Below are positions 30,401 through 42,167 of a stretch of 64,000 nucleotides of DNA, in pieces. The notes under the pieces are model-generated. The model was given only the letters and a program-made list of their open reading frames with translations. It did no database searches and was not told where the DNA came from. The position numbers were made by a program, and so were the translations under genes. How positions within the stretch are numbered: position 1 is the stretch's first letter; every line of letters begins with the position of its first letter. The stretch is from Kushneria phyllosphaerae (lineage in GTDB: Bacteria > Pseudomonadota > Gammaproteobacteria > Pseudomonadales > Halomonadaceae): the NCBI RefSeq assembly GCF_900312995.1, contig NZ_ONZI01000002.1, positions 682,001-746,000 on the forward strand. Direction: 5' to 3'.

Positions 30401-30489
30401 TATTTTAAACCAAAAAAATGATCTGTCACATCCTTTTGGTGACTTATTTCATCATACGACCATGACGCTCGGTTCAATACAGGGCGGCA

Positions 30490-30993
30490 TTAGTCAAAGG
30501 GGCGCTCCTGCAACCGCTCGATAAGGCCCTTGAGGGCCAGGGCGACCGCTTCACGACGTACATCAAGGCGCTCGCCGTTAAGGCGATAACATTGAGCCTG
30601 GCTTTGGGTAGCATTGCCCCAGGCCAGCCACACGGTACCGACCGGCTTGTCAGGCGTACCGCCTCCGGGGCCCGCCACGCCGCTGATCGCCACGCCCAGG
30701 TCCGCGCCGCTGTCACGACAGGCACCGCGCACCATTTCATGCACCACGGTTTCGCTGACCGCGCCGAAAAGTTCCAGCGACACCGAAGACACCCCCAGCA
30801 GTCGCTGCTTGGCACTGTTGGCATAGGTGATATAGCCGGTTTCAAAACATGCCGAACTGCCGGCGATATCGGTAATGGCGCGCGCCACGCCGCCACCGGT
30901 ACAGGATTCGGCGGTGGTCAGCACCACACGCTGCTGCTGACAGAGCATGCACAGCCGGCTGGCCAGCTCCTGTATGCCTGATGCTGTTGCCAT
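30490..30993 (-). CDS. pncC: Nicotinamide-nucleotide amidohydrolase PncC (CinA C-terminal family)
   Basis: PncC deamidates nicotinamide mononucleotide in the bacterial pyridine nucleotide salvage cycle. The 167-residue protein corresponds to the CinA C-terminal domain alone: VVLTTAESCTGGGVARAI carries the catalytic Ser, then GSSACFETGYITYANSAK, and the Gly-rich GVAISGVAGPGGGTPDKPVG loop. The CinA N-terminal domain is absent, as in E. coli PncC. It lies directly upstream of recA, with about 150 bases between that hold the recA promoter, and it is divergent from mutS. This position next to recA is common in gammaproteobacteria. Confidence 0.93.
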   Translation of the reverse strand: MATASGIQELASRLCMLCQQQRVVLTTAESCTGGGVARAITDIAGSSACFETGYITYANSAKQRLLGVSSVSLELFGAVSETVVHEMVRGACRDSGADLGVAISGVAGPGGGTPDKPVGTVWLAWGNATQSQAQCYRLNGERLDVRREAVALALKGLIERLQERPFD

Positions 30994-31142
30994 GACGATT
31001 CCTGCCCGTTACATCCCATTCAGATAGATCCATGGTACTCGATTGCCCCTCGAAAGGGACATGACCTGCCCGCCATCATTCCCTCTGCAAAAGAGAGACA
31101 TCCACTGTCTGCACTATAGCAATACAGGCAAGGGAGCGGATC

Positions 31143-33782
31143 ATGATAATCTCACGCCCTTTCACCTCACATGTCATTGGACAGGGTCAATTTCACGTGG
31201 CAGGCAAGACCGAGTCCCAACCGACGCCGATGATGGCGCAGTATTTTCGTATCAAGCGCGAGCACCCCGACGTGCTGCTCTTTTACCGCATGGGAGATTT
31301 CTATGAACTCTTTCATGACGATGCCAAACGAGCGGCGTCACTGCTGGATATCACGCTGACCGCACGCGGCACCTCCAACGGCGCCCCCATTCCCATGGCC
31401 GGTGTGCCCTACCACAGCGCCGAAGGCTATCTGGCGCGTCTGGTGCGCATGGGCGAGTCGGTCGCCATCTGTGAGCAGATCGGTGACCCCGCCACCGCCA
31501 AGGGCCCGGTCGAGCGCCGGGTCGTGCGTATTGTCACGCCCGGCACCCTGCATGATGAAGCGCTGCTCGATGAGCGCCGCGACAATCTGGTGGCGGCCCT
31601 GCATGGCAACAACGACCACTGGGGACTGGCCTGGCTCGAGCTTTCCAGCGGGCGCTTCAGCGTGCTGGAAGTCGAGGGAGAAGGCGACATGCTCGCCGAG
31701 CTGCACCGGCTTGATCCTGCCGAGCTTCTGGTCATGGAAAGCCTGCGCCTGCCCGAACGGCTTGATGGTCGCGCCGGTCTGCGCCGCCAGAGCGACTGGC
31801 ATTTTGATCTCGACACGGCGCGGCGCCTGCTCTGTGATCAGCTACAGGTCCAGAATCTGTCGGGATTTGGCTGCGACCATATGACCCGGGCGCTGACGGC
31901 GGCCGGTGTCCTGATCGACTACGTGCGCGATACCCAGCGCACCGCGCTGCCGCATATCACCGCCATTGGCGTTGAAAATCGTGACGAGTCGGTCGTGATT
32001 GATGCGGCCAGTCGACGCAATCTGGAAATCGACCAGAACATGGCCGGCGGGCAGGACAATACGCTGGCCTCGGTGCTGGACACCACTGCCACCCCCATGG
32101 GCGCGCGGCTGCTGCGACGCTGGCTCAATCGCCCGCTCCGGGATCATGACCAGATTGCCGCACGCCAGCAGGGGGTCATGCTGCTGGGCGAAGAGGCTCA
32201 CGTTGAATTTTTCAACGATATTCTGCGCGGCATCGGGGACATCGAACGTATTCTGGCGCGCGTGGCCCTGCTCAGTGCCCGTCCGCGCGACCTTGCAAGG
32301 CTGCGCGATGCCCTCAATGCCCTGCCCACGCTGGCCGAGCGGCTGGACGTCATTTCGCGTGGCAGCGTGCTGGATGATCTGTCCCGCCATATCGTGCCCT
32401 ACCCCGAGCTTGCCGATACGCTGACCCGGGCGCTGATCGACAGCCCACCTGTCGTGATCCGCGATGGCGGTGTCCTTCGCGAGGGTTTTGACGAAGAACT
32501 CGACGAGTTCAGGGCACTGCAGGAAAACGCCGGTGACTACCTGATCCAGCTGGAAACGCGTGAGCGCGAGCGAACCGGTCTTGCCGGACTCAAGGTCGGC
32601 TACAACCGGGTGCATGGCTATTACATCGAGATCCCGCGTGCTCAGGCACGGGAAGTCCCCGCTGACTATATCCGCCGCCAGACGCTCAAGAATGCCGAGC
32701 GCTTCATCATCCCCGAGCTCAAGACCTTCGAGGACAAGGCGCTCTCGGCACGCACCCGTGCGCTGGCGCGTGAAAAACTGCTCTATGAAGGTTTGCTCGA
32801 GTCGCTCAACGCAGAACTGGGGGCACTGACCCAGACGGCCCGGGCGCTGGCGACCCTGGATGTGCTGCACGCCTTTGCCGAGCGGGCGCAGAGCCTGTCA
32901 CTGGTGCGCCCGGTACTGCGCGAGGCCCCCGGCATGACCATCCGGGACGGGCGTCATCCGGTGGTGGAGCACGTTTCGAACCACCCCTTTGTCCCCAACG
33001 ATCTGCATTTTGATGACGACACCCGCATGCTGATCATTACCGGCCCGAACATGGGCGGTAAATCGACCTTCATGCGTCAGAACGCGCTGATCGCCCTGTT
33101 GGCGCATACCGGTTGCTTCGTGCCGGCCGGCAGCGCCGAAATCGGCCCGATCGATCGCATCTTTACCCGTATCGGTTCCTCGGATGACCTGGCGGGCGGG
33201 CGCTCGACCTTCATGGTCGAAATGACCGAGACCGCCAGCATTCTCCATAACGCGACCGACCACAGCCTGGTGCTGATGGATGAGATCGGCCGCGGTACCA
33301 GCACCTTTGACGGCCTGTCGCTGGCCTGGGCTGCCGCCGAGCATCTGACCGGCACGCGCGCCTTTACACTGTTCGCCACGCACTACTTCGAGATGACCAG
33401 CCTGCCCGAACAGGCCGAGGGCGTGGCCAACGTGCACCTCAATGCCACCGAGCACAACGAGGGCATCGTTTTCATGCACCGGGTGGAGCCAGGCCCTGCC
33501 AGCCAGAGCTACGGGCTACAGGTGGCGCAGCTTGCGGGGGTTCCCCGCGCCGTCATTGCCCGAGCACGTGAAAAGCTCATGATGCTGGAAGCCCAGGAAC
33601 TGGAGCGCCCTGCATCGCCGCTACAGTCCTCGATGCAGGACACGACACCGCCGCAGCAGAATGACCTTTTTGCCAGCCCGCCGCACCCGCTGGTCGAGGC
33701 GCTTGAAAAGCTTGATCTGGATGCCCTGTCACCGCGAGAGGCTCAGGAGTGGCTGTACCAATGGCGCGATAAAATACGCTAA
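31143..33782 (+). CDS. mutS: DNA mismatch repair protein MutS
   Basis: MutS recognises base mismatches and small loops and starts repair with MutL. The 879-residue protein has the mismatch-binding domain with the Phe-X-Glu motif in [13 protein letters not shown], connector, lever and clamp domains, and the C-terminal ABC ATPase: Walker [10 protein letters not shown] near residue 635, Walker [24 protein letters not shown], and a helix-turn-helix dimerisation end. The ATG at 31143 has AAGGGAG six bases upstream, giving about 25 residues more than E. coli MutS; a GTG at about 31197 is an alternative. fdxA follows on the same strand, as in Pseudomonas. Confidence 0.97.
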   Translation: MIISRPFTSHVIGQGQFHVAGKTESQPTPMMAQYFRIKREHPDVLLFYRMGDFYELFHDDAKRAASLLDITLTARGTSNGAPIPMAGVPYHSAEGYLARLVRMGESVAICEQIGDPATAKGPVERRVVRIVTPGTLHDEALLDERRDNLVAALHGNNDHWGLAWLELSSGRFSVLEVEGEGDMLAELHRLDPAELLVMESLRLPERLDGRAGLRRQSDWHFDLDTARRLLCDQLQVQNLSGFGCDHMTRALTAAGVLIDYVRDTQRTALPHITAIGVENRDESVVIDAASRRNLEIDQNMAGGQDNTLASVLDTTATPMGARLLRRWLNRPLRDHDQIAARQQGVMLLGEEAHVEFFNDILRGIGDIERILARVALLSARPRDLARLRDALNALPTLAERLDVISRGSVLDDLSRHIVPYPELADTLTRALIDSPPVVIRDGGVLREGFDEELDEFRALQENAGDYLIQLETRERERTGLAGLKVGYNRVHGYYIEIPRAQAREVPADYIRRQTLKNAERFIIPELKTFEDKALSARTRALAREKLLYEGLLESLNAELGALTQTARALATLDVLHAFAERAQSLSLVRPVLREAPGMTIRDGRHPVVEHVSNHPFVPNDLHFDDDTRMLIITGPNMGGKSTFMRQNALIALLAHTGCFVPAGSAEIGPIDRIFTRIGSSDDLAGGRSTFMVEMTETASILHNATDHSLVLMDEIGRGTSTFDGLSLAWAAAEHLTGTRAFTLFATHYFEMTSLPEQAEGVANVHLNATEHNEGIVFMHRVEPGPASQSYGLQVAQLAGVPRAVIARAREKLMMLEAQELERPASPLQSSMQDTTPPQQNDLFASPPHPLVEALEKLDLDALSPREAQEWLYQWRDKIR

Positions 33783-33949
33783 CGGCGGTTACCGCCCGAA
33801 CGGAGCGGCGGCTTTGCTCACAAGCGGCTTGTCCCCGGGCGGGCGGGCCTTCTAGAATAAGCCCCCTTTCGTGGGCCGCCCCACACCCCTTTTCAACACT
33901 GCCTGTCCCGGCATGGGCAGTGACCGCCTGCTACCCTGGAGTTCGTGAC

Positions 33950-34273
33950 ATGACCTTTGTCGTCACCGAGAACTGCATTCAATGCAAATACATGGACTGC
34001 GTGGAAGTCTGCCCGGTCGACTGCTTCTACGAAGGCCCCAACTTTCTGGTCATTCATCCCGATGAATGTATCGACTGTGCCCTGTGCGAACCGGAGTGCC
34101 CGGCCGAGGCCATCTTTTCGGAAGACGAGCTGCCTGAAGGTCAGGAAAAGTTTATCGAGATCAACGCCGACCTGGCCGAGCAGTGGCCCAATATTAGTGA
34201 ACGCGCCGATCCACCGGCGGATGCCGATGAATGGAACGGCGTGCCCGGCAAGATCGACAAGCTGGTGCGCTAA
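33950..34273 (+). CDS. fdxA: 7Fe ferredoxin FdxA
   Basis: A 107-residue electron carrier with one [3Fe-4S] and one [4Fe-4S] cluster. Cysteine motifs are seen in order: [20 protein letters not shown] in the N-terminal half and [18 protein letters not shown] following, the exact pattern of the Azotobacter/Pseudomonas FdI type. The C-terminal tail ([16 protein letters not shown]) also matches. The start at 33950 is preceded by TGGAG. In Pseudomonas fdxA stands between mutS and the noncoding rsmZ gene; the same position here is taken by the RNA candidate at 34397-34575. Confidence 0.95.
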   Translation: MTFVVTENCIQCKYMDCVEVCPVDCFYEGPNFLVIHPDECIDCALCEPECPAEAIFSEDELPEGQEKFIEINADLAEQWPNISERADPPADADEWNGVPGKIDKLVR

Positions 34274-34396
34274 AGCGCTTGTCAGGGCACTGGTGTCCTG
34301 ACCCGCTTTCCCCTCCCCACCTTCTCGTACGTCCGCTTTTCTACCGCCTGCTGCTCCAAAGGCACTGCCCTTTTGTTGCGCTTGAAGGGCGCGCAC

Positions 34397-34422
34397 AAAA
34401 AAGGCGGCCCGATAGGGCCGCC
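34397..34422 (-). terminator. Terminator of the Rsm/Csr-like RNA
   Basis: GGCGGCCC (34403-34410) and GGGCCGCC (34415-34422) pair around GATA; the - strand then runs into six Ts (34402-34397). On the + strand the stem is followed by CTT, so it may also stop fdxA transcripts weakly. Confidence 0.88.
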
Positions 34423-34575
34423 CTTGCATCCTGCATCCTTGAGCCAGTCCATTGGCTCTTTATCCATTGGCGTCGTCCATGCGGAGAAATCGAATCCATC
34501 CGATACTCTGCGCGCCATAAATCCATGTGGTGTCCGGTGATCCGAGCGACGCCATCCATGGCACCGTCAGCTGAA
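34397..34575 (-). ncRNA. Candidate CsrA-sequestering small RNA (RsmZ/CsrB type)
   Basis: On the - strand about 135 bases (34425-34560) hold eleven GGA triplets, mostly as ATGGA(T/C) or (A/C)AGGATG, where about two are expected by chance. Several sit in hairpin loops: GCCA-TGGA-TGGC (near 34550-34561), ATCG-GATGGATT-CGAT (near 34490-34505), and GAGCCA-ATGGAC-TGGCTC (34441-34458). The stretch ends in a strong intrinsic terminator. No long open frame is present. This is the architecture of Rsm/Csr RNAs, which bind many CsrA dimers and free target mRNAs. It lies beside fdxA as rsmZ does in Pseudomonas. The 5' end is estimated. I did not find a clear GacA upstream element (TGTAAG-N6-CTTACA). Confidence 0.75.
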
Positions 34576-34578
34576 GTC

Positions 34579-34599
34579 ACGATCAGATTTTCTGATCGT
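34579..34599. repeat. Perfect inverted repeat upstream of the Rsm/Csr-like RNA
   Basis: ACGATCAGA and TCTGATCGT flank a 3-base centre in an AT-rich region (34578-34695) that probably holds the promoter of the RNA. It could be a regulator-binding site or, if transcribed, a 5' hairpin. Confidence 0.5.
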
Positions 34600-34660
34600 T
34601 AAAGAAGTTTTTAAAAAAGAGCTTATCGGGAAAATAGCGATCATCATGTTTTTTCCTGAA

Positions 34661-34689
34661 TTGGAAAAACCAGACAAATCAAATATTTA
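34661..34689 (+). promoter_or_regulatory. Sigma-70-like promoter candidate reading toward eno's 3' end
   Basis: TTGGAA (34661-34666), a 17-base spacer and TATTTA (34684-34689) form a plausible sigma-70 promoter on the + strand. It would drive a short RNA (about 34696-34848) holding six GGA triplets and ending at the eno terminator hairpin. The evidence is only the motif match. Confidence 0.35.
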
Positions 34690-34813
34690 GAAAAGGAAGG
34701 TAATTTCAGGCCCGGTACCGGACCGCCTACGATGGACTCATGTTGGATTCTGCACCCCTGCCGGGTCAAGATAATCGTACAGGATTCGTCGAATATAGAG
34801 CAGGACCATAAAA

Positions 34814-34840
34814 AATCCGACTACGCGAGGTAGTCGGATT
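34814..34840 (-). terminator. eno terminator
   Basis: AATCCGACTAC and GTAGTCGGATT pair around a 5-base loop. On the - strand the stem runs into TTTTTT (34815-34810), 30 bases past the eno stop. On the + strand only AAATTT follows, so termination in that direction would be weaker. Confidence 0.88.
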
Positions 34841-34867
34841 AAATTTAGTGATCAAAAGCTGGCAGAA

Positions 34868-36163
<1,296 letters not shown>

Positions 36164-36330
36164 CTAAAGCATCCTCACTGGTTAAACTTCCGGCCCGTAC
36201 TCTACGCGCCGGACTTGAATGAACGCACCATAAAAGCATAGAAAGCGATCTGTTTGCCTGCCATGCCAGCGTACGCACGCCCACTGCTAGACTAAAGTCA
36301 AAACCCTTGCCGACCCAATGGCCCGACCAA

Positions 36331-36361
36331 AAAAAACGCCGGTCACGATGACCGGCGTTTT
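36331..36361 (-). terminator. kdsA terminator
   Basis: ACGCCGGTCA and TGACCGGCGT pair around CGA; the - strand then runs into a T-run of eight (36336-36329). It follows the kdsA stop directly. Confidence 0.88.
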
Positions 36362-36365
36362 GAGA

Positions 36366-38925
<2,560 letters not shown>

Positions 38926-38982
38926 TCAACCAGAAAGGCAGACCAGGATGGGAGATCAGTTTACGCGAAAGCGTCGTCGCGC

Positions 38983-39465
38983 TCAATTTGCATTGTCGGC
39001 CTTGAGCCGGATCAGCGGGGATGATGCCTTTTTGATGGACTTGGTCACGATATAGGTGAAGTAGCGCCGGATGGCGAGATCCTCCATCAGCCAGCCATCA
39101 ATCAGGCGCTGGTACTGATCAATGCTTTCGGCCTCGATCAGTACCAGATAGTCCACCCCGCCCCCTACGGCCACACATTCACTGACCTGGGGCGTCTCTC
39201 GCATGACGCGTTCAAACCGATCGGACACGGCCACACCGTGGCTTTCCAGCTCGATCTGCATCCATACCGAGGTCAGCGCCACCCTGACCCGATCACTGAT
39301 ACGAGCACTATAGCCCTCGATGATGCCGGCACGCTCCAGCCGCCTGACCCGCTCCCAGCAGGGGCTCACCGACAGATTGATGGCCTCGGCCAGCCGCGAC
39401 TTGGTAATGCGCCCATCCCGGGACAGGATATCGAGAATGCGTAAATCGTATTGGTCGAGTTTCAT
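38983..39465 (-). CDS. doeX: Lrp/AsnC family regulator, likely DoeX
   Basis: A 160-residue DNA-binding regulator with an N-terminal helix-turn-helix (DLRILDILSRDGRITKSRLAEAINLS) and a C-terminal RAM ligand-binding domain (SECVAVGGGVDYLVLIEA). In Halomonas elongata the ectoine-degradation operon doeABX ends with an AsnC/Lrp regulator, DoeX. Here the gene follows doeA and doeB in the same order and strand, so I infer that it controls ectoine catabolism. A palindrome upstream of doeA (42054-42069) is a possible binding site. The start MKLDQYDLRIL fits the family. Confidence 0.85.
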   Translation of the reverse strand: MKLDQYDLRILDILSRDGRITKSRLAEAINLSVSPCWERVRRLERAGIIEGYSARISDRVRVALTSVWMQIELESHGVAVSDRFERVMRETPQVSECVAVGGGVDYLVLIEAESIDQYQRLIDGWLMEDLAIRRYFTYIVTKSIKKASSPLIRLKADNAN

Positions 39466-39557
39466 CAGATACTCACATTGGAGCAGGGCGGAACACGAGG
39501 CGCCGGCAATCGATCAACGGCCGCTATCCGTCCTTTTGATCGCGACCGTCGTGGCCA

Positions 39558-40565
39558 TCAACGCTCAAGCGAGGTGACCATTTCTCCAATGACCACGAGG
39601 GTATCGCCCATCTCGACGCGGGCCGGAAAGCGTCGTGCCAGGATCAGGCCATCGCGGCTGGCGCGATATTCCACTGGCTCGGCGCCGGTCCGCGTGATGC
39701 CCCATATACGGGCGACCACTTCCCCTTCGCGCACGACTCCACCCAAAGCGCAGGTCATCTCCAGAAGCCCTGAATGCTCGCTTTGCACGTAGCAGGAGGC
39801 ATCCGGCATTTCGACATACTGCTGACGTGCCGGCCGCTGAATGTCGCCTTGGGTAATCCCGGCAAAAATCAGAAAATTGCGCACGCCGCGTTCGCTGATC
39901 TCGATACTGGCAGGCGTTGACGTTCCGCCACCGCCCAGTTCGGTCGTGACCAGTACCTTGCCCTGGTTTTCCACCACCGTGTCATAAAGCGCTGCCGCGT
40001 CCAGCTCATACATCATGATGGCGGTCGAGGCACCAAAGTCGATGGCCCCCTTGAGGCTCTGGCGCTCAAGGGCCAGATCATCAAGGCGATGGGCCGCGGC
40101 AAAGGGCAGGATATCCAGCGTGCGCCCGCCGGAGTGAAGATCCAGTGCGTAATCACACATCGGCACCAGCACGCGGGTGAAGTAATCGGCAATCTGCTTC
40201 GTTGGCCCACCATCGGGGTCACCCGGAAAGCTGCGATTGAGGTTGCCGCGATCCATCGGCGACGTGCGTCGTCCGGCCTGAGCCGCCGGCTGATTCATCA
40301 TCGGCACAATGATCACGCGGCCCTGGACTTCATCGACCGTCAGCCGGCGAGCCAGCTTCAAAAGCGCCGTAATGCCTTCGTACTCATCGCCGTGGTTACC
40401 CCCGGTCAGAAGCGCCGTGGGCCCTTCGCCGTTTTTGACTACGGTGATCGGGATCATGACCGCCCCCCAGGCAGACTCATCATGAGAGACCGGCAGCTTT
40501 AGAAAGCCGTGCTGAACGCCATCGGCATCGAAATCAACAGTGGCGGAAATCGGACTTGGACGCAT
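39558..40565 (-). CDS. doeB: N-acetyl-L-2,4-diaminobutyrate deacetylase DoeB (AstE/AspA family)
   Basis: This cytoplasmic zinc enzyme of the succinylglutamate desuccinylase/aspartoacylase family (335 residues) is predicted to deacetylate N-alpha-acetyl-L-2,4-diaminobutyrate, the product of ectoine ring opening. Zinc-ligand motifs GGNHGDEYEG and YALDLHSGGRTLDI are present, with Arg residues in MDRGNLNRSFPGDPDG and the Glu region in VTTELGGGGT. Annotation as DoeB rather than another family member rests on the neighbouring doeA and doeX. It starts 67 bases after the doeA stop. Confidence 0.9.
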   Translation of the reverse strand: MRPSPISATVDFDADGVQHGFLKLPVSHDESAWGAVMIPITVVKNGEGPTALLTGGNHGDEYEGITALLKLARRLTVDEVQGRVIIVPMMNQPAAQAGRRTSPMDRGNLNRSFPGDPDGGPTKQIADYFTRVLVPMCDYALDLHSGGRTLDILPFAAAHRLDDLALERQSLKGAIDFGASTAIMMYELDAAALYDTVVENQGKVLVTTELGGGGTSTPASIEISERGVRNFLIFAGITQGDIQRPARQQYVEMPDASCYVQSEHSGLLEMTCALGGVVREGEVVARIWGITRTGAEPVEYRASRDGLILARRFPARVEMGDTLVVIGEMVTSLER

Positions 40566-40632
40566 GGACAGTGATACTCCCTGGTCGTGCGCAACGGTCA
40601 GTGCCTTTCAACCGGGCACCGGCACTGGTGCG

Positions 40633-41820
40633 CTATTTAACGAAAAGCTGCCGAGGGAAATTGCTGAAGGTTTCCACCCCGGTCTCGGTGATCAGAATCG
40701 ACTCGGTGATCTCAAGCCCCCAGTCGTCCATCCACATGCCCGGCATGAAATGAAAGGTCATGCCGGGTTCCAGTACGGTTTCATCACTGGGGCGCAGGCT
40801 CATGGTGCGCTCGCCCCAGTCGGGCGGGTAGCTCAGGCCAATGGGATAACCGCAGCGGGCGCCCCCCCGGTCAAAGCCCCACTTGTCCATCGCCGTGCCC
40901 AGCGCCATGGCCAGATCACAGCAGCGGTTGCCGGGTTTGGCGACCGCAAGGCCGTTTTCGATGCCCTCCAGCAGCGCTGACTCACCACGCAGGAAATCCC
41001 GCGGCGGGCGCCCGAGAAAGACCGTGCGCGACAGCGGCGCGTGATAGCGCTTGTAGACCCCGGCAATCTCGAAAAAGGTGCCCTCGCCCTGCTTGAACGG
41101 CGCATCGTCCCAGGTCAGGTGCGGGGCGGCAGCATCCTTGCCGGTCGGCAACAGGGGCACGATGGCAGGATAGTCCCCGCCATGCCCCTCCACGCCTTCA
41201 ACCCCAGCCCGATAGATTTCGGCCACCAGCCGGCTCTTGGGCAGTCCGGGCTCGACCATGTCCAGAATGCGGCCATGCATTTCATCCACGATGCGACCAG
41301 CCACACGCATGTACTCGATCTCGGTGGGCGACTTGATCGCCCGGCACCAGTTGACCAGGCCATTGGCATCTACCAGCGTCGCCTCGGGCAGGTTCGCCAG
41401 CAGGCTGGTATAGGCTTTTGCCGAGAAATAGTAGTTGTCCATCTCGACCCCGATGCGCCCCCGGTGCCACTGCCAGTGAGGCAGGATCGACTGCGACAAA
41501 TAGTCCATGGGGTGCATGTCGGGATTTTGTACGTAGTAGTCCGGGTACGAGGTCACATGAGTGTCGGGATTCATCCAGCAGGTACGTATCGCCCCATTGC
41601 TGTCCTGGCGGCGGCCGTACCAGACCGGGTCCTGATCGAGACTGATCAAAACGCACTGATGAACATAGAACGACCAGCCGTCATAGCCGGTCAGCCACGC
41701 CATGTTGGAGGGGTCATAAATGATCAGGAGATCCAGCTCCGCACGCGCCATCGCCGCTCTTACCCGGCTCAAACGCTGAGCGTACTCCTGGCGTGTAAAG
41801 GGAAATGCAATGTCGGTCAT
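40633..41820 (-). CDS. doeA: Ectoine hydrolase DoeA (M24 peptidase family)
   Basis: DoeA opens the ectoine ring to N-alpha-acetyl-L-2,4-diaminobutyrate, the first step when the osmoprotectant is used as carbon and nitrogen source. The 395-residue protein has a creatinase-like N-terminal domain (QEYAQRLSRVRAAMARAELDLLIIYD, MAWLTGYDGWSFYVHQ) and an M24 pita-bread C-terminal domain (AGVEGVEGHGGDYPAIVPLL, GTFFEIAGVYKRYHAPLSRTVFLG, LEPGMTFHFMPGMW). Length matches H. elongata DoeA (about 399). The start at 41820 (MTDIAFPFTRQEY) fits that protein; an upstream in-frame ATG would add 23 residues. doeC and doeD, needed to complete the pathway to aspartate, are not in the window. Confidence 0.92.
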   Translation of the reverse strand: MTDIAFPFTRQEYAQRLSRVRAAMARAELDLLIIYDPSNMAWLTGYDGWSFYVHQCVLISLDQDPVWYGRRQDSNGAIRTCWMNPDTHVTSYPDYYVQNPDMHPMDYLSQSILPHWQWHRGRIGVEMDNYYFSAKAYTSLLANLPEATLVDANGLVNWCRAIKSPTEIEYMRVAGRIVDEMHGRILDMVEPGLPKSRLVAEIYRAGVEGVEGHGGDYPAIVPLLPTGKDAAAPHLTWDDAPFKQGEGTFFEIAGVYKRYHAPLSRTVFLGRPPRDFLRGESALLEGIENGLAVAKPGNRCCDLAMALGTAMDKWGFDRGGARCGYPIGLSYPPDWGERTMSLRPSDETVLEPGMTFHFMPGMWMDDWGLEITESILITETGVETFSNFPRQLFVK

Positions 41821-42167
41821 TGGCGCTCGCTTTTCCCGGCTTGGAGACCAGGCATTTGTTGTATTCAACGACGTCCCGAAAACAAGCATGGTGCAGAAAG
41901 TCGACGCCTGCCACGCAGCGACCCGGCCCTTTAGTCAGTCTGCCCCTGCTCGGCCATTCGGGTCAAAATCTTTCCAGACCCGCCCCGCCTGTCAAAAGAG
42001 GATCCATGCAGGCACTGATTGACCTCCATGCAAAAAAACAGTGCAAGCCGATATTTAATTTGAATTAAAGACCATTCATGAAGATGTCGATATGGCGCTC
42101 AAGATGCGCACGGATCGTTGCGCCTGTTTCCATGACGCCCTGAGCTGCGGATTATCAGGACGCCTCC
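41821..42167. promoter_or_regulatory. Divergent region between doeA and the chemoreceptor gene
   Basis: This 347-base gene-free stretch must hold the promoters of doeABX and of the chemoreceptor gene. Its clearest element is the perfect inverted repeat TTTAATT-TG-AATTAAA at 42054-42069 in an AT-rich patch. An Lrp-type protein such as DoeX often binds such AT-rich palindromes; this assignment is inference. No small gene could be supported. Confidence 0.5.

Noticed and set aside
34600-34740. GacA upstream activating sequence for the Rsm-like RNA
   Set aside because: No TGTAAG-N6-CTTACA-like palindrome is visible; the nearby ACGATCAGA/TCTGATCGT repeat is different, so it is listed only as a repeat.
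41821-42167. Small gene between doeA and the chemoreceptor
   Set aside because: Short open frames here lack a ribosome site, family pattern and consistent codon use.
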